A DNA stretch of 64,000 nucleotides from Stenotrophomonas sp. YIM B06876 (GTDB taxonomy: Bacteria > Pseudomonadota > Gammaproteobacteria > Xanthomonadales > Xanthomonadaceae), in the NCBI RefSeq assembly GCF_030711595.1, contig NZ_JAUJUJ010000003.1, forward strand, positions 1 to 64,000. Direction: 5' to 3'. This document shows positions 44,665 through 55,685 of the stretch, one piece after another (the stretch's first letter is position 1; every line of letters starts with the position of its first letter). The position numbers and the translations under genes are program-made. The notes below the pieces were generated by a model. It was not told the DNA's origin, made no database searches, and saw nothing but the letters and a program-made list of their open reading frames with translations.

Positions 44665-45209
44665 GCTGAAAACCTCGCCAGCACCGCATCCAGTTTGTCC
44701 TGCGCCGCCAGCAGCACATCGCACAGTTCGCGCGCCGCCCCCCGGCCACCGTTTGCACGGGTCTGCCAGTGCACGCGGCTGGCGATCAGCGGGTGCGCAT
44801 CGGCCGGCGCTACCGCCAGCCCCACCTTCGACAGCGGCGCCAGATCAGGCAGGTCGTCACCCATGAAGGCGACCTGGTCCAGGCCAATCCCATGCTGCGC
44901 GCACAGCGCCTTCACGTTGGCGAGTTTGTCGCCGACCGCAATCTGGGTGTCGATGCCCAGATCAGCGCCGCGTTGCTGCGCCGACAGGCTGTTGCGCGCG
45001 GTGATCAGCACCGGATGGATGCCGTGTTGCTGCAGCAATTTCAGGCCCAGGCCATCGTGCACGTAGAACGCCTTGCTCTCATGGCCGGCGTGGTCGTAGT
45101 ACAGGCGGCCATCGGTCAACGTACCGTCCACGTCGAAGCACGCCAGCCTGATGGTGCGGGCGCTGGCGAGGAGTTCGGCAGGAAAACCGGCGAGCGGGGA
45201 ATAAGGCAT
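44661..45209 (-). CDS. kdsC: Kdo-8-phosphate phosphatase KdsC
   Basis: 182 residues from MPYSPLAGFP. HAD phosphatase: the catalytic CFDVDGTLTDGRLYY (about 24-38), VLITARNS, and MGDDLPDL for Mg binding. It releases Kdo from Kdo-8-phosphate. It follows kdsD by 61 bp and is coupled to lptC. Confidence 0.96.
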   Translation of the reverse strand: MPYSPLAGFPAELLASARTIRLACFDVDGTLTDGRLYYDHAGHESKAFYVHDGLGLKLLQQHGIHPVLITARNSLSAQQRGADLGIDTQIAVGDKLANVKALCAQHGIGLDQVAFMGDDLPDLAPLSKVGLAVAPADAHPLIASRVHWQTRANGGRGAARELCDVLLAAQDKLDAVLARFSA

Positions 45210-45270
45210 CAGCGGGAAATGTCCGGGGGAGGGGCGGGGAGCGGGATCACGCAACGGCAGTCTGCCGGCT

Positions 45271-46272
45271 TTAAACCACTTTGGCGCGCAACAGGTCATG
45301 AATATTCAGGGCGCCGACGGCATGGCCGGCGGCATCGACCACGATCAGGCCGTTGATCTTGTGCGTTTCCATCAGGCGTGCGGCTTCCACCGCCAGCTGG
45401 TCGGCACCGATGGTGCGCGGCATGCGGGTCATCACGTCGGCGATCCTGGCGGTGCGCACGTCCAGGTCGGTGTCCAGGGCGCGGCGCAGGTCGCCGTCGG
45501 TGAACAGGCCGACCAGGCGGTTGTCGTGGTCGACGACGGCGGTCATGCCCAGGCGCTTGCGACTCATCTCCATCAGCGCTTCGCTCAAGCTGGCCTCTTC
45601 GTTCACGGCCGGCAGTTCATCGCCGCCATGCATGACATCGGTGATGTGCAGCAACAGGCGCCGGCCGAGGCTGCCGGCCGGATGCGAGCGGGCGAAGTCG
45701 TCGGCAGTAAAGCCGCGCGCATCCAGCAGCGCCACCGCCAGGGCATCGCCCATCGCCAGCGAGACGGTGGTACTGGACGTGGGTGCCAGCGCCAGCGGGC
45801 AGGCTTCGTGAGCCACGCTCACATCCAGATGCACGTCGGCGGCGCGGGCCAGGCTGGACTGCGGCTTGCCGGTCATGCCGATCAGGCGGTTGCCCTGGCG
45901 CTTGAGCACCGGCAGCAGCATCAGCACCTCGTCCGATTCGCCCGAATACGACAACGCCAGCACCACGTCGTCCTCGGTGATCATGCCCAGATCGCCATGC
46001 CCGGCCTCGCCGGGATGGACGAAGAAGGCCGGAGTGCCGGTGGAGGCCAGCGTGGCGGCGATCTTGCGCGCGATATGGCCGGACTTGCCCATGCCGGTGG
46101 CGACCACGCGCCCGCGCGATTCCAGCACCAGCCGGCAGGCCCGGCTGAAGGCTTCGCCGATGCGTTCGCCGATCGAGCCCAATGCGGCCTGCTCGATCTC
46201 GATGACACGACGGCCACTGGCAACCAGGCTGGTATCGGTCACGGCGGCGGTGGACGGGTGCGAAACGGCCAT
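45271..46272 (-). CDS. kdsD: Arabinose-5-phosphate isomerase KdsD
   Basis: 333 residues. SIS sugar-isomerase domain (about 45-185) with VATGMGKSGHIARKIAATL, FVHPGEAGHGDLGM and SYSGESDEV, then two CBS domains (about 205-333). It converts ribulose-5-P to arabinose-5-P for Kdo. It is the first gene of the long minus-strand run and is divergent from the BolA gene. Confidence 0.96.
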   Translation of the reverse strand: MAVSHPSTAAVTDTSLVASGRRVIEIEQAALGSIGERIGEAFSRACRLVLESRGRVVATGMGKSGHIARKIAATLASTGTPAFFVHPGEAGHGDLGMITEDDVVLALSYSGESDEVLMLLPVLKRQGNRLIGMTGKPQSSLARAADVHLDVSVAHEACPLALAPTSSTTVSLAMGDALAVALLDARGFTADDFARSHPAGSLGRRLLLHITDVMHGGDELPAVNEEASLSEALMEMSRKRLGMTAVVDHDNRLVGLFTDGDLRRALDTDLDVRTARIADVMTRMPRTIGADQLAVEAARLMETHKINGLIVVDAAGHAVGALNIHDLLRAKVV

Positions 46273-46324
46273 GTGGGTGCCGGTCGGATAGTAGAATGGG
46301 GGGCCATTTTATTAGGAAAGCCCG

Positions 46325-48178
<1,854 letters not shown>

Positions 48179-48256
48179 GGACGCGGGTGCGGCGGTGTGA
48201 TCGCTGCGCCCCGGGCACGGCGCAGGCAGCGGCCGCCAAGCCAGGATTGGTGCGTA

Positions 48257-48283
48257 AAAAGCCCGGCGTATGGCCGGGCTTTT
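48257..48283. terminator. Bidirectional terminator between the EF-hand gene and DUF3108
   Basis: Perfect 11-bp stem AAAAGCCCGGC / GCCGGGCTTTT with a GTATG loop, T-rich on the right and A-rich on the left. It suits the converging ends of the murA unit and the DUF3108 unit. Confidence 0.9.
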
Positions 48284-48305
48284 CCGTGCCGCTGCTGAAG
48301 GGGAT

Positions 48306-48989
48306 TCAGCGCAGCGACTTCAGCGTCAGGTCGAGCGTGTCTTTGCCGTCCTCGCGCTGCAGCAGGCGTGCCGGCACCGGAAAATTCGGGACCACCCAGG
48401 CGATCAACTCCTTGCGCCCATCGATGCGCGACACCTTGGTCGCTTCCACGGCTTTGCCGCCGATGGTGAGGGTTTCCTTGCCGACCACGCTGTAGCTCAT
48501 CGGCTTGATGCGGCCACCGTCGACCATGCGGTAGTTGAGCGGTTTGCCGGCCGCCACGTCCCGGGCAATGGCCAGGTTGATCAGCAGCCCGTCCATGTCG
48601 CCGCTTTGCAGTTTCACCGGTCCGCGACGATCGGGTTTGACGTCGCCCGACCAGGTCGCCTGGGCGGTTTTCCAGTCATAACGGGCGTCGACATTGCGCT
48701 TTTTCACCAGCACGGTGGAGCTGTCTTGGCTGCTCAGCGGCCGCAACCTGCCATTGTGTTCGTCGAACACGGTGCTCTGGCTCAGGTCGGCGAGCTGGTT
48801 CTTCACCTGCAGGCTGTAGCGCCACTGGTTGTTGCCCTCCGCCGCCAGCGACATCATGCCGTTGGCCTGCATGCCCATGTAGCTGGCGGTGTAGTCGGCC
48901 TTGAAGGGTTCCAGCGCCAATGCCGGCAGGCTGGCCAAGGCCAGCGCGGCGGCGGTGACAAGAGAAAGCGGGCGGATGAAAGTTTTCAT
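48306..48989 (-). CDS. DUF3108 periplasmic protein (second of a tandem pair)
   Basis: 227 residues from MKTFIRPLSL, with a signal peptide ending near ALALE. The body is DUF3108: EPFKADYTASYMGMQANGMM, LSQSTVFDEHNGRLRPLSS, and VPARLLQREDGKDTLDL at the end. Function unknown. The N-terminus places it 2 bp after its paralogue, so the two are cotranscribed. An earlier start at 49091 would lie inside the paralogue and was rejected. Confidence 0.88.
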   Translation of the reverse strand: MKTFIRPLSLVTAAALALASLPALALEPFKADYTASYMGMQANGMMSLAAEGNNQWRYSLQVKNQLADLSQSTVFDEHNGRLRPLSSQDSSTVLVKKRNVDARYDWKTAQATWSGDVKPDRRGPVKLQSGDMDGLLINLAIARDVAAGKPLNYRMVDGGRIKPMSYSVVGKETLTIGGKAVEATKVSRIDGRKELIAWVVPNFPVPARLLQREDGKDTLDLTLKSLR

Positions 48990-48991
48990 GC

Positions 48992-49771
48992 TCAGGCTCC
49001 GTTGTATTCGATCAGGCGCAGGTCGATCTGGTCTTCGCCGTTGTCGCGCTGCAGGATGCGCACCGGCGTGGGAACGCCATTGGCGATCCACAGGATGGTT
49101 TCGTCGTTGCCGCCATTGGTGCGGTAGACGCGCAGTGCGTCATAGCTGAGATCGCCGATCTGGACGATCTCGGTGGCGTCCGCGGCGCGGTAGTCGTGCT
49201 GGCGCACGCGGCCCACGTCCACATAGCGGTAATGCATCGTCTTGCCCGGGCGGGCGTCGCGCATGATCGCCAGATTCAGCAGCAGCGCGCTCTGATCCCC
49301 GGTTTGCAGCGGGATCGGCGCTTGCCGTTCCTTTTTCAGGTCGCCCTGCCACTGCGCGGTGCCGGCCTGCCAGTTGTAGGTGCCGGTGACCTTCTTGCCC
49401 AGGAACAGCGCTTTCTTCACCGTGCTCTGGCTGAGCGGAACGTAGTTGGCGCCGTCCTTGTTGAACACCGTGCTCTGCTCGATGTTCAGCCCCAGCACGC
49501 TGGCAAACCCGCGGCGGCCGTGCACGGCCAGGTCCACCCGCCACTGTGGTGGCTCGCCGCGGACAACGCGCAAGGTGGCATCGCCGGCTTCCCTGCCTTT
49601 GTAAAAGGCCTGGTAGGTGGCAACGAACGGCTCCAGCTCCGGCGCATTCCACTCGCTGGCCGGCAGCGCGCTGAGGTCAGCGGCCTTGGCCGGGGGTTCC
49701 TGTGCCTGGCCGGCGACGGCAACCAGCAGCAGGGCGGTGCGCAATACCGGCTTGAGGAATGGGATGGTCAT
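48992..49771 (-). CDS. DUF3108 periplasmic protein (first of a tandem pair)
   Basis: 259 residues with a signal peptide (VLRTALLLVAVAGQAQE). FVATYQAFYKGREAGDATLRV, GADYVPLSQSTVKKALF-type sequence, and PTPVRILQRDNGEDQIDLRL mirror the second copy segment by segment. Function unknown. It follows purN by 62 bp on the same strand. Confidence 0.88.
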   Translation of the reverse strand: MTIPFLKPVLRTALLLVAVAGQAQEPPAKAADLSALPASEWNAPELEPFVATYQAFYKGREAGDATLRVVRGEPPQWRVDLAVHGRRGFASVLGLNIEQSTVFNKDGANYVPLSQSTVKKALFLGKKVTGTYNWQAGTAQWQGDLKKERQAPIPLQTGDQSALLLNLAIMRDARPGKTMHYRYVDVGRVRQHDYRAADATEIVQIGDLSYDALRVYRTNGGNDETILWIANGVPTPVRILQRDNGEDQIDLRLIEYNGA

Positions 49772-49833
49772 GCACTCACAGGGGCGGGAAGTGGGACAAG
49801 CATGCCAGCTCGCGCATCGGTGGCATGTGCGGA

Positions 49834-50505
49834 TCAGGATAAGCGCGAGAGTGTTCCGGCGGAATCTAGGTGCAGCGGCTTAAACAGGGGCTGACCATCA
49901 AGCAGGACCTGCCCTTGCCGTTCAGCAATGCGCCCGGAAACCAGCAGGCGCACCGTCGCCAGCAGCAACGGGTGTTCCACCTGCAGCACGCGCTGGGCCA
50001 GCGTGTCGGCGCTGTCGCCGGCCTGCACCGGGACCGGTGCCTGTGCGATCACGCTGCCGGCATCGAGTTCAGGCACCACGAAGTGCACGCTGGCGCCATG
50101 CTCGGTATCACCGGCTTCCAGTGCCCGGGCATGGGTATGCAGCCCCTTGTGCCGCGGCAGCAGCGAAGGGTGGATGTTGACCAGCCTGCCGTGGAAGCGC
50201 TCGACGAAGGCGGTGCCCAGAATGCGCATGTAACCGGCGCAGACGATCCAGTCCGGTTGTGAGGCGGCCACCGCATCGGCCAGCGCGCGGTCGAACGCGG
50301 CGCGGTCGGCGAACTGGTTTGGAGTGCACGCCCAGCGTTGCGCCGGGGCGACCTTGAGCAGCGCGGCGGCGTCGGGACGATCGGAGAACACACCGGCAAT
50401 CTGCGCCGGCAGGGTGCCGGCAGCGATGCCGTCGAGCAGGCATTGCAGGTTGCTGCCCCGGCCGGAGGCCAGTACCGCAATACGTGAAAGGGACGGGAGG
50501 GTCAT
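49834..50505 (-). CDS. purN: Phosphoribosylglycinamide formyltransferase
   Basis: 223 residues from MTLPSLSRIA. VLASGRGSNLQ at the N-terminus, VNIHPSLLPRHKGLHTH with catalytic Asn and His, and FVVPELDAGSVIAQ with the catalytic Asp are all present. It adds a formyl group from 10-formyl-THF in purine synthesis. The upstream frame to 50625 has no family homology and was not used. Confidence 0.96.
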   Translation of the reverse strand: MTLPSLSRIAVLASGRGSNLQCLLDGIAAGTLPAQIAGVFSDRPDAAALLKVAPAQRWACTPNQFADRAAFDRALADAVAASQPDWIVCAGYMRILGTAFVERFHGRLVNIHPSLLPRHKGLHTHARALEAGDTEHGASVHFVVPELDAGSVIAQAPVPVQAGDSADTLAQRVLQVEHPLLLATVRLLVSGRIAERQGQVLLDGQPLFKPLHLDSAGTLSRLS

Positions 50506-50625
50506 CGGGCGCGGATTCTGAGGAAGGGCCAGGTGAGCAGGCTGCCGGGCGGGGCCGGCATCATGTCGGCATGTGCGTCCCCGCTGTCGCCTTGCTGGCC
50601 GGCGACCTGGTCCCGGGGATCGCAC

Positions 50626-50661
50626 AAGGCCGCGAGCGCGCTTGCGTGCGCGGCCTTTTTT
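50626..50661 (+). terminator. Plus-strand intrinsic terminator between purM and purN
   Basis: Stem AAGGCCGCG / CGCGGCCTT with an inner GCGC/GCGT helix, then a run of TTTTTT on the plus strand. The flanking genes are both on the minus strand, where the T-tract would be weak (TTGTG). Confidence 0.75.
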
Positions 50662-50688
50662 GCCCTCTGCATCGCGGAAATGCCCGGC

Positions 50689-51759
50689 TCAGCCGATGTG
50701 GACGCGTTCACCGCTGGCGGCCGTCACCACGGCACCGATCTGCCAGTGCGGCAGTTCCAGCGCGTCCAGTGCACTGCTCACTGCTGCGGCCTGCTGCGGC
50801 GGTACCACCAGCACGAAGCCGATGCCGCAGTTGAAGGTGCGCCACATTTCGCTGTTGGCCACCGCGCCTTCGCGCTGCAGCCACTGGAATACCGGCGGCA
50901 GGGTCCAGCGGCTGGCGTCGATCTCCACGCCCAGGCCATCCGGAACCACACGGATGATGTTTTCGGTCAGCCCGCCGCCGGTGATATGCGCCATGCCGTG
51001 GATCGCCGCGCCGTGGGACTTCAGCAGCGACAGGATCGGCTTCACATACAGGCGGGTCGGCGCCATCAGTGCATCGACCAGCTTCACCCCATCCGCGAGC
51101 AGCAGCTCGGCCGGGCTGCCGGCACGTTCATAGATGCGGCGGACCAGCGAATAACCGTTGGAGTGCGGGCCGGAAGAAGCGATGCCGATCAGCACATCGC
51201 CTTGCTGCACGGCCGAACCGTCCAGCAGTTCGGACTTCTCGACCGCGGCCACGGTGAAACCGGCCAGGTCGTATTCGCCTGGCGCGTACATGTCCGGCAT
51301 TTCCGCGGTTTCGCCGCCGATCAGGGCGCAGCCGGCTTCGGTGCAGCCGTTGGCGATGCCGCCGACCACCGCCGCAGCGGTATCGATATCCAGCTTGCCG
51401 GTGGCGAAATAATCCAGGAAAAACAGCGGTTCGGCGCCCTGCACCAGCACGTCGTTGACGCACATGGCGACCAGGTCGATGCCGATGGTGTCGTGGCGGC
51501 CGAGCTGCTGCGCCAGTTTGAGCTTGGTGCCGACCCCGTCGGTACCCGAGACCAGCACCGGCTCGCGGTACTTGCCGGACAGGTCGAACAGCGCGCCGAA
51601 GCCGCCCAGTCCGCCCATCACTTCCGGGCGGAAACTGCGCTTGACCAGCGGCTTGATGCGTTCCACCAGTTCGTTGCCCGCGTCGATGTCGACACCGGCG
51701 TCACGATAGGTGAGGGGAGGATTGGCAGGAGTCGAGGGGGTGGTCACGGGCGGCTGCAC
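50689..51759 (-). CDS. purM: Phosphoribosylformylglycinamidine cyclo-ligase
   Basis: 356 residues from a [60 protein letters not shown] and [11 protein letters not shown] are PurM landmarks. Another GTG four codons downstream (51747) is equally possible. It acts two steps after PurN in purine synthesis. Divergent from DUF2066, with a short intergenic region. Confidence 0.96.
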   Translation of the reverse strand: MQPPVTTPSTPANPPLTYRDAGVDIDAGNELVERIKPLVKRSFRPEVMGGLGGFGALFDLSGKYREPVLVSGTDGVGTKLKLAQQLGRHDTIGIDLVAMCVNDVLVQGAEPLFFLDYFATGKLDIDTAAAVVGGIANGCTEAGCALIGGETAEMPDMYAPGEYDLAGFTVAAVEKSELLDGSAVQQGDVLIGIASSGPHSNGYSLVRRIYERAGSPAELLLADGVKLVDALMAPTRLYVKPILSLLKSHGAAIHGMAHITGGGLTENIIRVVPDGLGVEIDASRWTLPPVFQWLQREGAVANSEMWRTFNCGIGFVLVVPPQQAAAVSSALDALELPHWQIGAVVTAASGERVHIG

Positions 51760-51843
51760 TGGCGGAGTGGACAGGCGATTTTAACAGCCGCGTTGGCGCC
51801 AAGGCCGCATTCGGGCAACAATTCCCCCTGGAATCGTCGAGCA

Positions 51844-52965
51844 ATGGAATTTTCAATGCGTCGCAGCCTGGCCATAATCCTGTTTCTGGCACTTTGCCTG
51901 CCTGCTCCGGCGGCGCTGGCGCAGTCGGCAATGCGCACTGAAGGCGACATTGCCAGTGCGCACGGTGCCTATGAAGCCGAGGTGCCGGTGAACAGCCAGT
52001 CCGAGGCCGACCGCAACGGCGCGTTGGCGCGCGCGCTGGGCAATGTGCTGGGCAAACTGTCCGGCGACCGCAGTGCGATGACCCGTCCCGGGGTCGGGCA
52101 GGCGCTGCGCAATGCCAAGGATTACGTCGAAAGCTACGACTACCGCCAGGATCAGAGCACCTCGGCCACTGGCGCGCCCAGTTTCCGTACGCTGCTGGTG
52201 GCGCGCTTCCGTGCCGATGACGTGGACGGGCTGGTGGCGGCGCTGGGCCTGCCGGTGTGGCCGCAGCCGCGGCCCAAGCCGGTGGTGTGGCTGGCCATCG
52301 ATGATGGCAGCGGCCCGCGGCTGGTGAGCGTGCAGCAGTCCGCTGCGGCGCGGCCGTTGCTGGACCGGGCGATCGAACGGGGTTTCAGGCTGGGATTGCC
52401 CGGTGGCAGCGCGGCCGAACAGGCGCTGGTGGGCGCGATCTGGCGCCAGGACACCGCCGCGGTGGCGCGGGCTTCGGCCCGCTATTCGCCGCCGATGCAG
52501 TTGATCGGCAAGCTGTATCGCGGGCAGGACGGCGGCTGGGTGGCGGACTGGGTGTTTGTGGACGCGGGCAAGGTGCTGTCGAACTGGAGCACGCGCGAAG
52601 GCGATGCCCGCCGCGCCATGGCCGGTGGCGCCGATGGCGCGGCCGACGCGCTGGTCAAACGCTATGCCAAGGCCGGTGTCGCCGGCGCCCCGGGAATCTA
52701 CCGGGTGGCGGTAAGCGGCATCTACAGCGCCGATGACTACCTGCGCCTGGCCGTGGCGTTGCAGGGCGTGCCGGTGGTGAAGGCGATGGTGCCGGTCCGT
52801 GCCTCCGCCGACCGGCTGGAGCTGGACCTGGAGTTGATGACCGGGTTGCCCGGCTTCAATCGCATGCTGGGCACGGATGCCGCGCTGGCACCGGTGACGC
52901 CACCGGCCGAAGACCGCGGGCAACCGGCCGGCGAAAGCCGGATGGCCGAGTACCGCATGCGATGA
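51844..52965 (+). CDS. DUF2066 periplasmic protein
   Basis: 373 residues with a signal peptide (LAIILFLALCLPAPAALAQ). YEAEVPVNSQSEADRNGALARALGNVL, FRTLLVARFR and VWLAIDDGSGPRLV match DUF2066, a family of unknown function typically placed before a PerM-like permease and hda. The last codons overlap the permease ATG by 4 bp. An ATG at 51856 is an alternative start. Confidence 0.88.
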   Translation: MEFSMRRSLAIILFLALCLPAPAALAQSAMRTEGDIASAHGAYEAEVPVNSQSEADRNGALARALGNVLGKLSGDRSAMTRPGVGQALRNAKDYVESYDYRQDQSTSATGAPSFRTLLVARFRADDVDGLVAALGLPVWPQPRPKPVVWLAIDDGSGPRLVSVQQSAAARPLLDRAIERGFRLGLPGGSAAEQALVGAIWRQDTAAVARASARYSPPMQLIGKLYRGQDGGWVADWVFVDAGKVLSNWSTREGDARRAMAGGADGAADALVKRYAKAGVAGAPGIYRVAVSGIYSADDYLRLAVALQGVPVVKAMVPVRASADRLELDLELMTGLPGFNRMLGTDAALAPVTPPAEDRGQPAGESRMAEYRMR

Positions 52966-54134
52966 GCGGGGTAACACCGGAAGCGGAAATCGCGTTGTTC
53001 CTGCGCCGCCTGAAATGGACCGCGGTGACCGTCGCCGCGCTCTGGGTGACCTGGGTGCTTGCACCGATCCTGACCCCGTTCGTGGTCGCGTTGATGCTGG
53101 CCTGGCTGGGCGACCCGCTGGTGGACCGGCTGGAAGCGGCCGGGCGTTCGCGCAACACCGCTGTCATCCTGGTATTCGTGTTGATGGTGCTGCTGCTGGC
53201 ATTGGCGCTGCTGATCCTGGTGCCGATGATCGAGCGCCAGATCGTGACCCTGCTGGCGGTATTGCCGCAGGGCCAGCAGTGGCTGATCACCACCGCGCTT
53301 CCGTGGCTGGAGCAGAAAACCGGCCTGGAGCTGATCAGCTGGCTGGATCCGCAGCGGCTGGTGGAGTGGGCGCGCAGCCACTGGCAGCAGGCCGGAGGGG
53401 TGGCCGCCGCGTTCTTCGGCTATCTGTCGCGTTCGGGGTTTGCGATGGTGGCCTGGGCGGTCAACATCGTGTTGCTGCCGGTGCTGGCCTTCTACTTCCT
53501 GCGGGACTGGGACAAGCTGGTGGAGCGGGTCGCTTCGTTGATCCCGCGCGACCATATCGCCACTGCCACGCGGCTGGCGCGCGAATCCAACGACGTGCTG
53601 GCGGCATTCATCCGCGGCCAGATCGTGGTGATGATCGCGCTGGGCATCGTCTATGCCGCAGGGCTGTCGCTGGCAGGGCTCAACCTGGGTCTGTTGATCG
53701 GCCTGGTGGCCGGCCTGATCAGCTTCATTCCCTATCTGGGCGCCACCACCGGGATCGTGCTGGCGGTGCTGGCCGCACTGGTGCAGGCGCAGGGTGTCGA
53801 CCTGCAATTGCTGGTGATGGTCGCGGTGGTGTTCACCCTTGGCCAGTTGCTGGAAAGTTATGTGCTGACACCGCGCATCGTCGGTGACAAAATCGGTCTG
53901 CACCCGGTGGCGGTGATTTTCGCGGTGATGGCGGGTGGCCAGCTGTTCGGGTTCCTCGGCATGCTGCTGGCGTTGCCCGCTGCGGCGGTGATCAATGTAC
54001 TGCTGCGCTATGCGCACGAGCGCTACCGGCAAAGCGAACTGTATGCGGGACAAGGTCCGGCGATCGTGCTCGATTCCTATGTCGACACGTCCGCGGACGT
54101 GGCGGTAACACTGAAGGATGTTGAACAGAAGTGA
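52962..54134 (+). CDS. AI-2E/PerM family membrane transporter
   Basis: 390 residues with about eight helices. VLAPILTPFVVALMLAWLGDPLVDRLE near the N-terminus and LIGLVAGLISFIPYLGATTGIVLAVLAAL plus LTPRIVGDKIGLHPVAVIFAVMAGGQLFGFLGM near the C-terminus are family signatures. Substrate unassigned; some members export AI-2 or ions. ATGA and GTGA overlaps tie it to DUF2066 and hda. Confidence 0.93.
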   Translation: MSGVTPEAEIALFLRRLKWTAVTVAALWVTWVLAPILTPFVVALMLAWLGDPLVDRLEAAGRSRNTAVILVFVLMVLLLALALLILVPMIERQIVTLLAVLPQGQQWLITTALPWLEQKTGLELISWLDPQRLVEWARSHWQQAGGVAAAFFGYLSRSGFAMVAWAVNIVLLPVLAFYFLRDWDKLVERVASLIPRDHIATATRLARESNDVLAAFIRGQIVVMIALGIVYAAGLSLAGLNLGLLIGLVAGLISFIPYLGATTGIVLAVLAALVQAQGVDLQLLVMVAVVFTLGQLLESYVLTPRIVGDKIGLHPVAVIFAVMAGGQLFGFLGMLLALPAAAVINVLLRYAHERYRQSELYAGQGPAIVLDSYVDTSADVAVTLKDVEQK

Positions 54135-54835
54135 GTGTGCCGCAGTTACCGCTGGCCTTGCGTTACCCGCCCGACCAGCGATTCGAGAATTTTATCGGGG
54201 CACCCGCCGGCGCTTTGGCGCAATTGCGCGCGTTGGCGGCCGGTGACAGCCTGGACTGGGTCTATCTGGCAGGCCCGGCGGCGACCGGCAAGACCCATCT
54301 GGCGCTGGCGCTGTGCGCGGCGGCGGAACAGGCCGGGCGTGCGCCCGCCTACCTGCCGTTGGCCGCGGCGGCCGGGCGTTTGCGCGATGCGCTGGAAGCG
54401 CTGGAAGATCGCGACGTGGTTGCGCTGGACGGTTTGGAACAGATCGCCGGCAAGCGCGACGAGGAAGTGGCGCTGTTCGACTTCCACAACCGCGCCCGCA
54501 GTGCCGGCATCACCCTGCTGTACACCGCCCGGGCCACGCCGGAGGCGTTGGGACTGGTGTTGCCGGATCTGAAGTCACGCCTGTCGCAGTGCGGGCGGAT
54601 CGTGCTGGCGCCGCTGGATGACCATGGCCGCGGCGCGATTCTGCGGGATCGTGCACAACGCCGTGGTCTGGCCTTGGACCAGGCGGCAATCGAGTGGCTG
54701 CTGACCCGCACCGGACAGGATCTTTCCGGACTGGTTGCGTTGCTGGACCGGCTGGATCGCGAATCGCTGGCGGCCAAGCGCCGCATCACCGTGCCATTCC
54801 TGAAGCGCGTGCTGGGAAACCCGGCGTCGGCGTAA
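54131..54835 (+). CDS. hda: DnaA regulatory inactivator Hda
   Basis: 234 residues from a GTG overlapping the permease stop. A clamp-binding motif QLPLALRYP (about 5-13) opens the protein; the AAA+ fold has GPAATGKTHLALAL and DVVALDGLEQIAG. With the sliding clamp it stimulates ATP hydrolysis by DnaA and prevents over-initiation. It sits with DUF2066 and perM in many xanthomonads. Confidence 0.94.
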   Translation: MSVPQLPLALRYPPDQRFENFIGAPAGALAQLRALAAGDSLDWVYLAGPAATGKTHLALALCAAAEQAGRAPAYLPLAAAAGRLRDALEALEDRDVVALDGLEQIAGKRDEEVALFDFHNRARSAGITLLYTARATPEALGLVLPDLKSRLSQCGRIVLAPLDDHGRGAILRDRAQRRGLALDQAAIEWLLTRTGQDLSGLVALLDRLDRESLAAKRRITVPFLKRVLGNPASA

Positions 54836-54968
54836 CCGTAGCTGCCCCCGCAGACAGTGCCGGGACCGGCGGGAGTCCGGGCCCGCTGCCGCTGCGTCTG
54901 CGGTAGTGCCGGGTGGCGCCCGGCGCAGGCGTTTACTGGCGAACGACGTGCGCAACCGTTGCGCCAAA

Positions 54969-55685
54969 CTACCGGGCGCGCGCACCGCGCAATTGCAGGT
55001 CCAGCTGCTGCAGCCGCTGCGGGGTACCGACATCGGTCCAGCGGCCGCGGTGGTGCTGGCCACTGACACCGTTGCCGGCCATGGCCGCGCGCAGCAGCGG
55101 CGCCAGTTTGAAGCGCGGCGGCGCGGAGGTACTGCCCTGGGCATCGCCGATCACCGCTTTCCAGTCCCGCAGCAGCGAGGGCCGATACACGCCGATCCCG
55201 GCAAAGGTCAGGCGGGGCAGGTCGCCGCTTCCATGCAGCCGGCCGTCGCAATCCAGTACGAAATCGCCTTCCGGATGGTGCAAGGGGTTGTCCACCAGCA
55301 CCAGGTGGGCGTCACCTGCCGGCTGGGCGGGCAGCTGCGCGAAATCGAAATCGCTCCAGATATCCCCATTGACCGCGATAAACGGCGCATTCCCCAGGTG
55401 ATGCAGGGCATTGAGCATGCCGCCGCCGGTTTCCAGCGGGGTGCTCCCTTCATGCAGATAGTGCAGCTGCAGGTTCCAGCGCTCGCCGTTGCCCAGCTGC
55501 TGCGGGAACTGCTGCGCCAGCCAACTGGTGTTGATCACCACCTCGCGCACGCCCACCGCCGCCAGCCGCTGCAGATGCCATTCGATCAAAGGTTTGCCGC
55601 CGGCGTGCAGCAATGGTTTGGGCGTGTGGTCGGTCAGCGGACGCATGCGCTCGCCGAGTCCGGCCGCAAAAATCAGCGCTTTCAT
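54969..55685 (-). CDS. murU: N-acetylmuramate 1-phosphate uridylyltransferase
   Basis: 238 residues from MKALIFAAGLG. GLGERMRPLTDHTPKPLL (nucleotide loop with catalytic Lys), NGDIW for metal binding and the GTPQRL tail match MurU. It makes UDP-MurNAc from MurNAc-1-P in the recycling pathway known from Pseudomonas. It overlaps the amgK stop by 4 bp. Confidence 0.93.
   Translation of the reverse strand: MKALIFAAGLGERMRPLTDHTPKPLLHAGGKPLIEWHLQRLAAVGVREVVINTSWLAQQFPQQLGNGERWNLQLHYLHEGSTPLETGGGMLNALHHLGNAPFIAVNGDIWSDFDFAQLPAQPAGDAHLVLVDNPLHHPEGDFVLDCDGRLHGSGDLPRLTFAGIGVYRPSLLRDWKAVIGDAQGSTSAPPRFKLAPLLRAAMAGNGVSGQHHRGRWTDVGTPQRLQQLDLQLRGARAR

Noticed and set aside
50533-51843. Upstream extension of the DUF2066 frame to an 810-residue protein
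   Set aside because: The extension runs antisense through purM and has no domain. The signal peptide at the 51844 start shows the true N-terminus.
54908-54924. GCCGGG/CCCGGC hairpin between hda and murU as a terminator
   Set aside because: Only 6 bp with no T-tract on either side; too weak to call.
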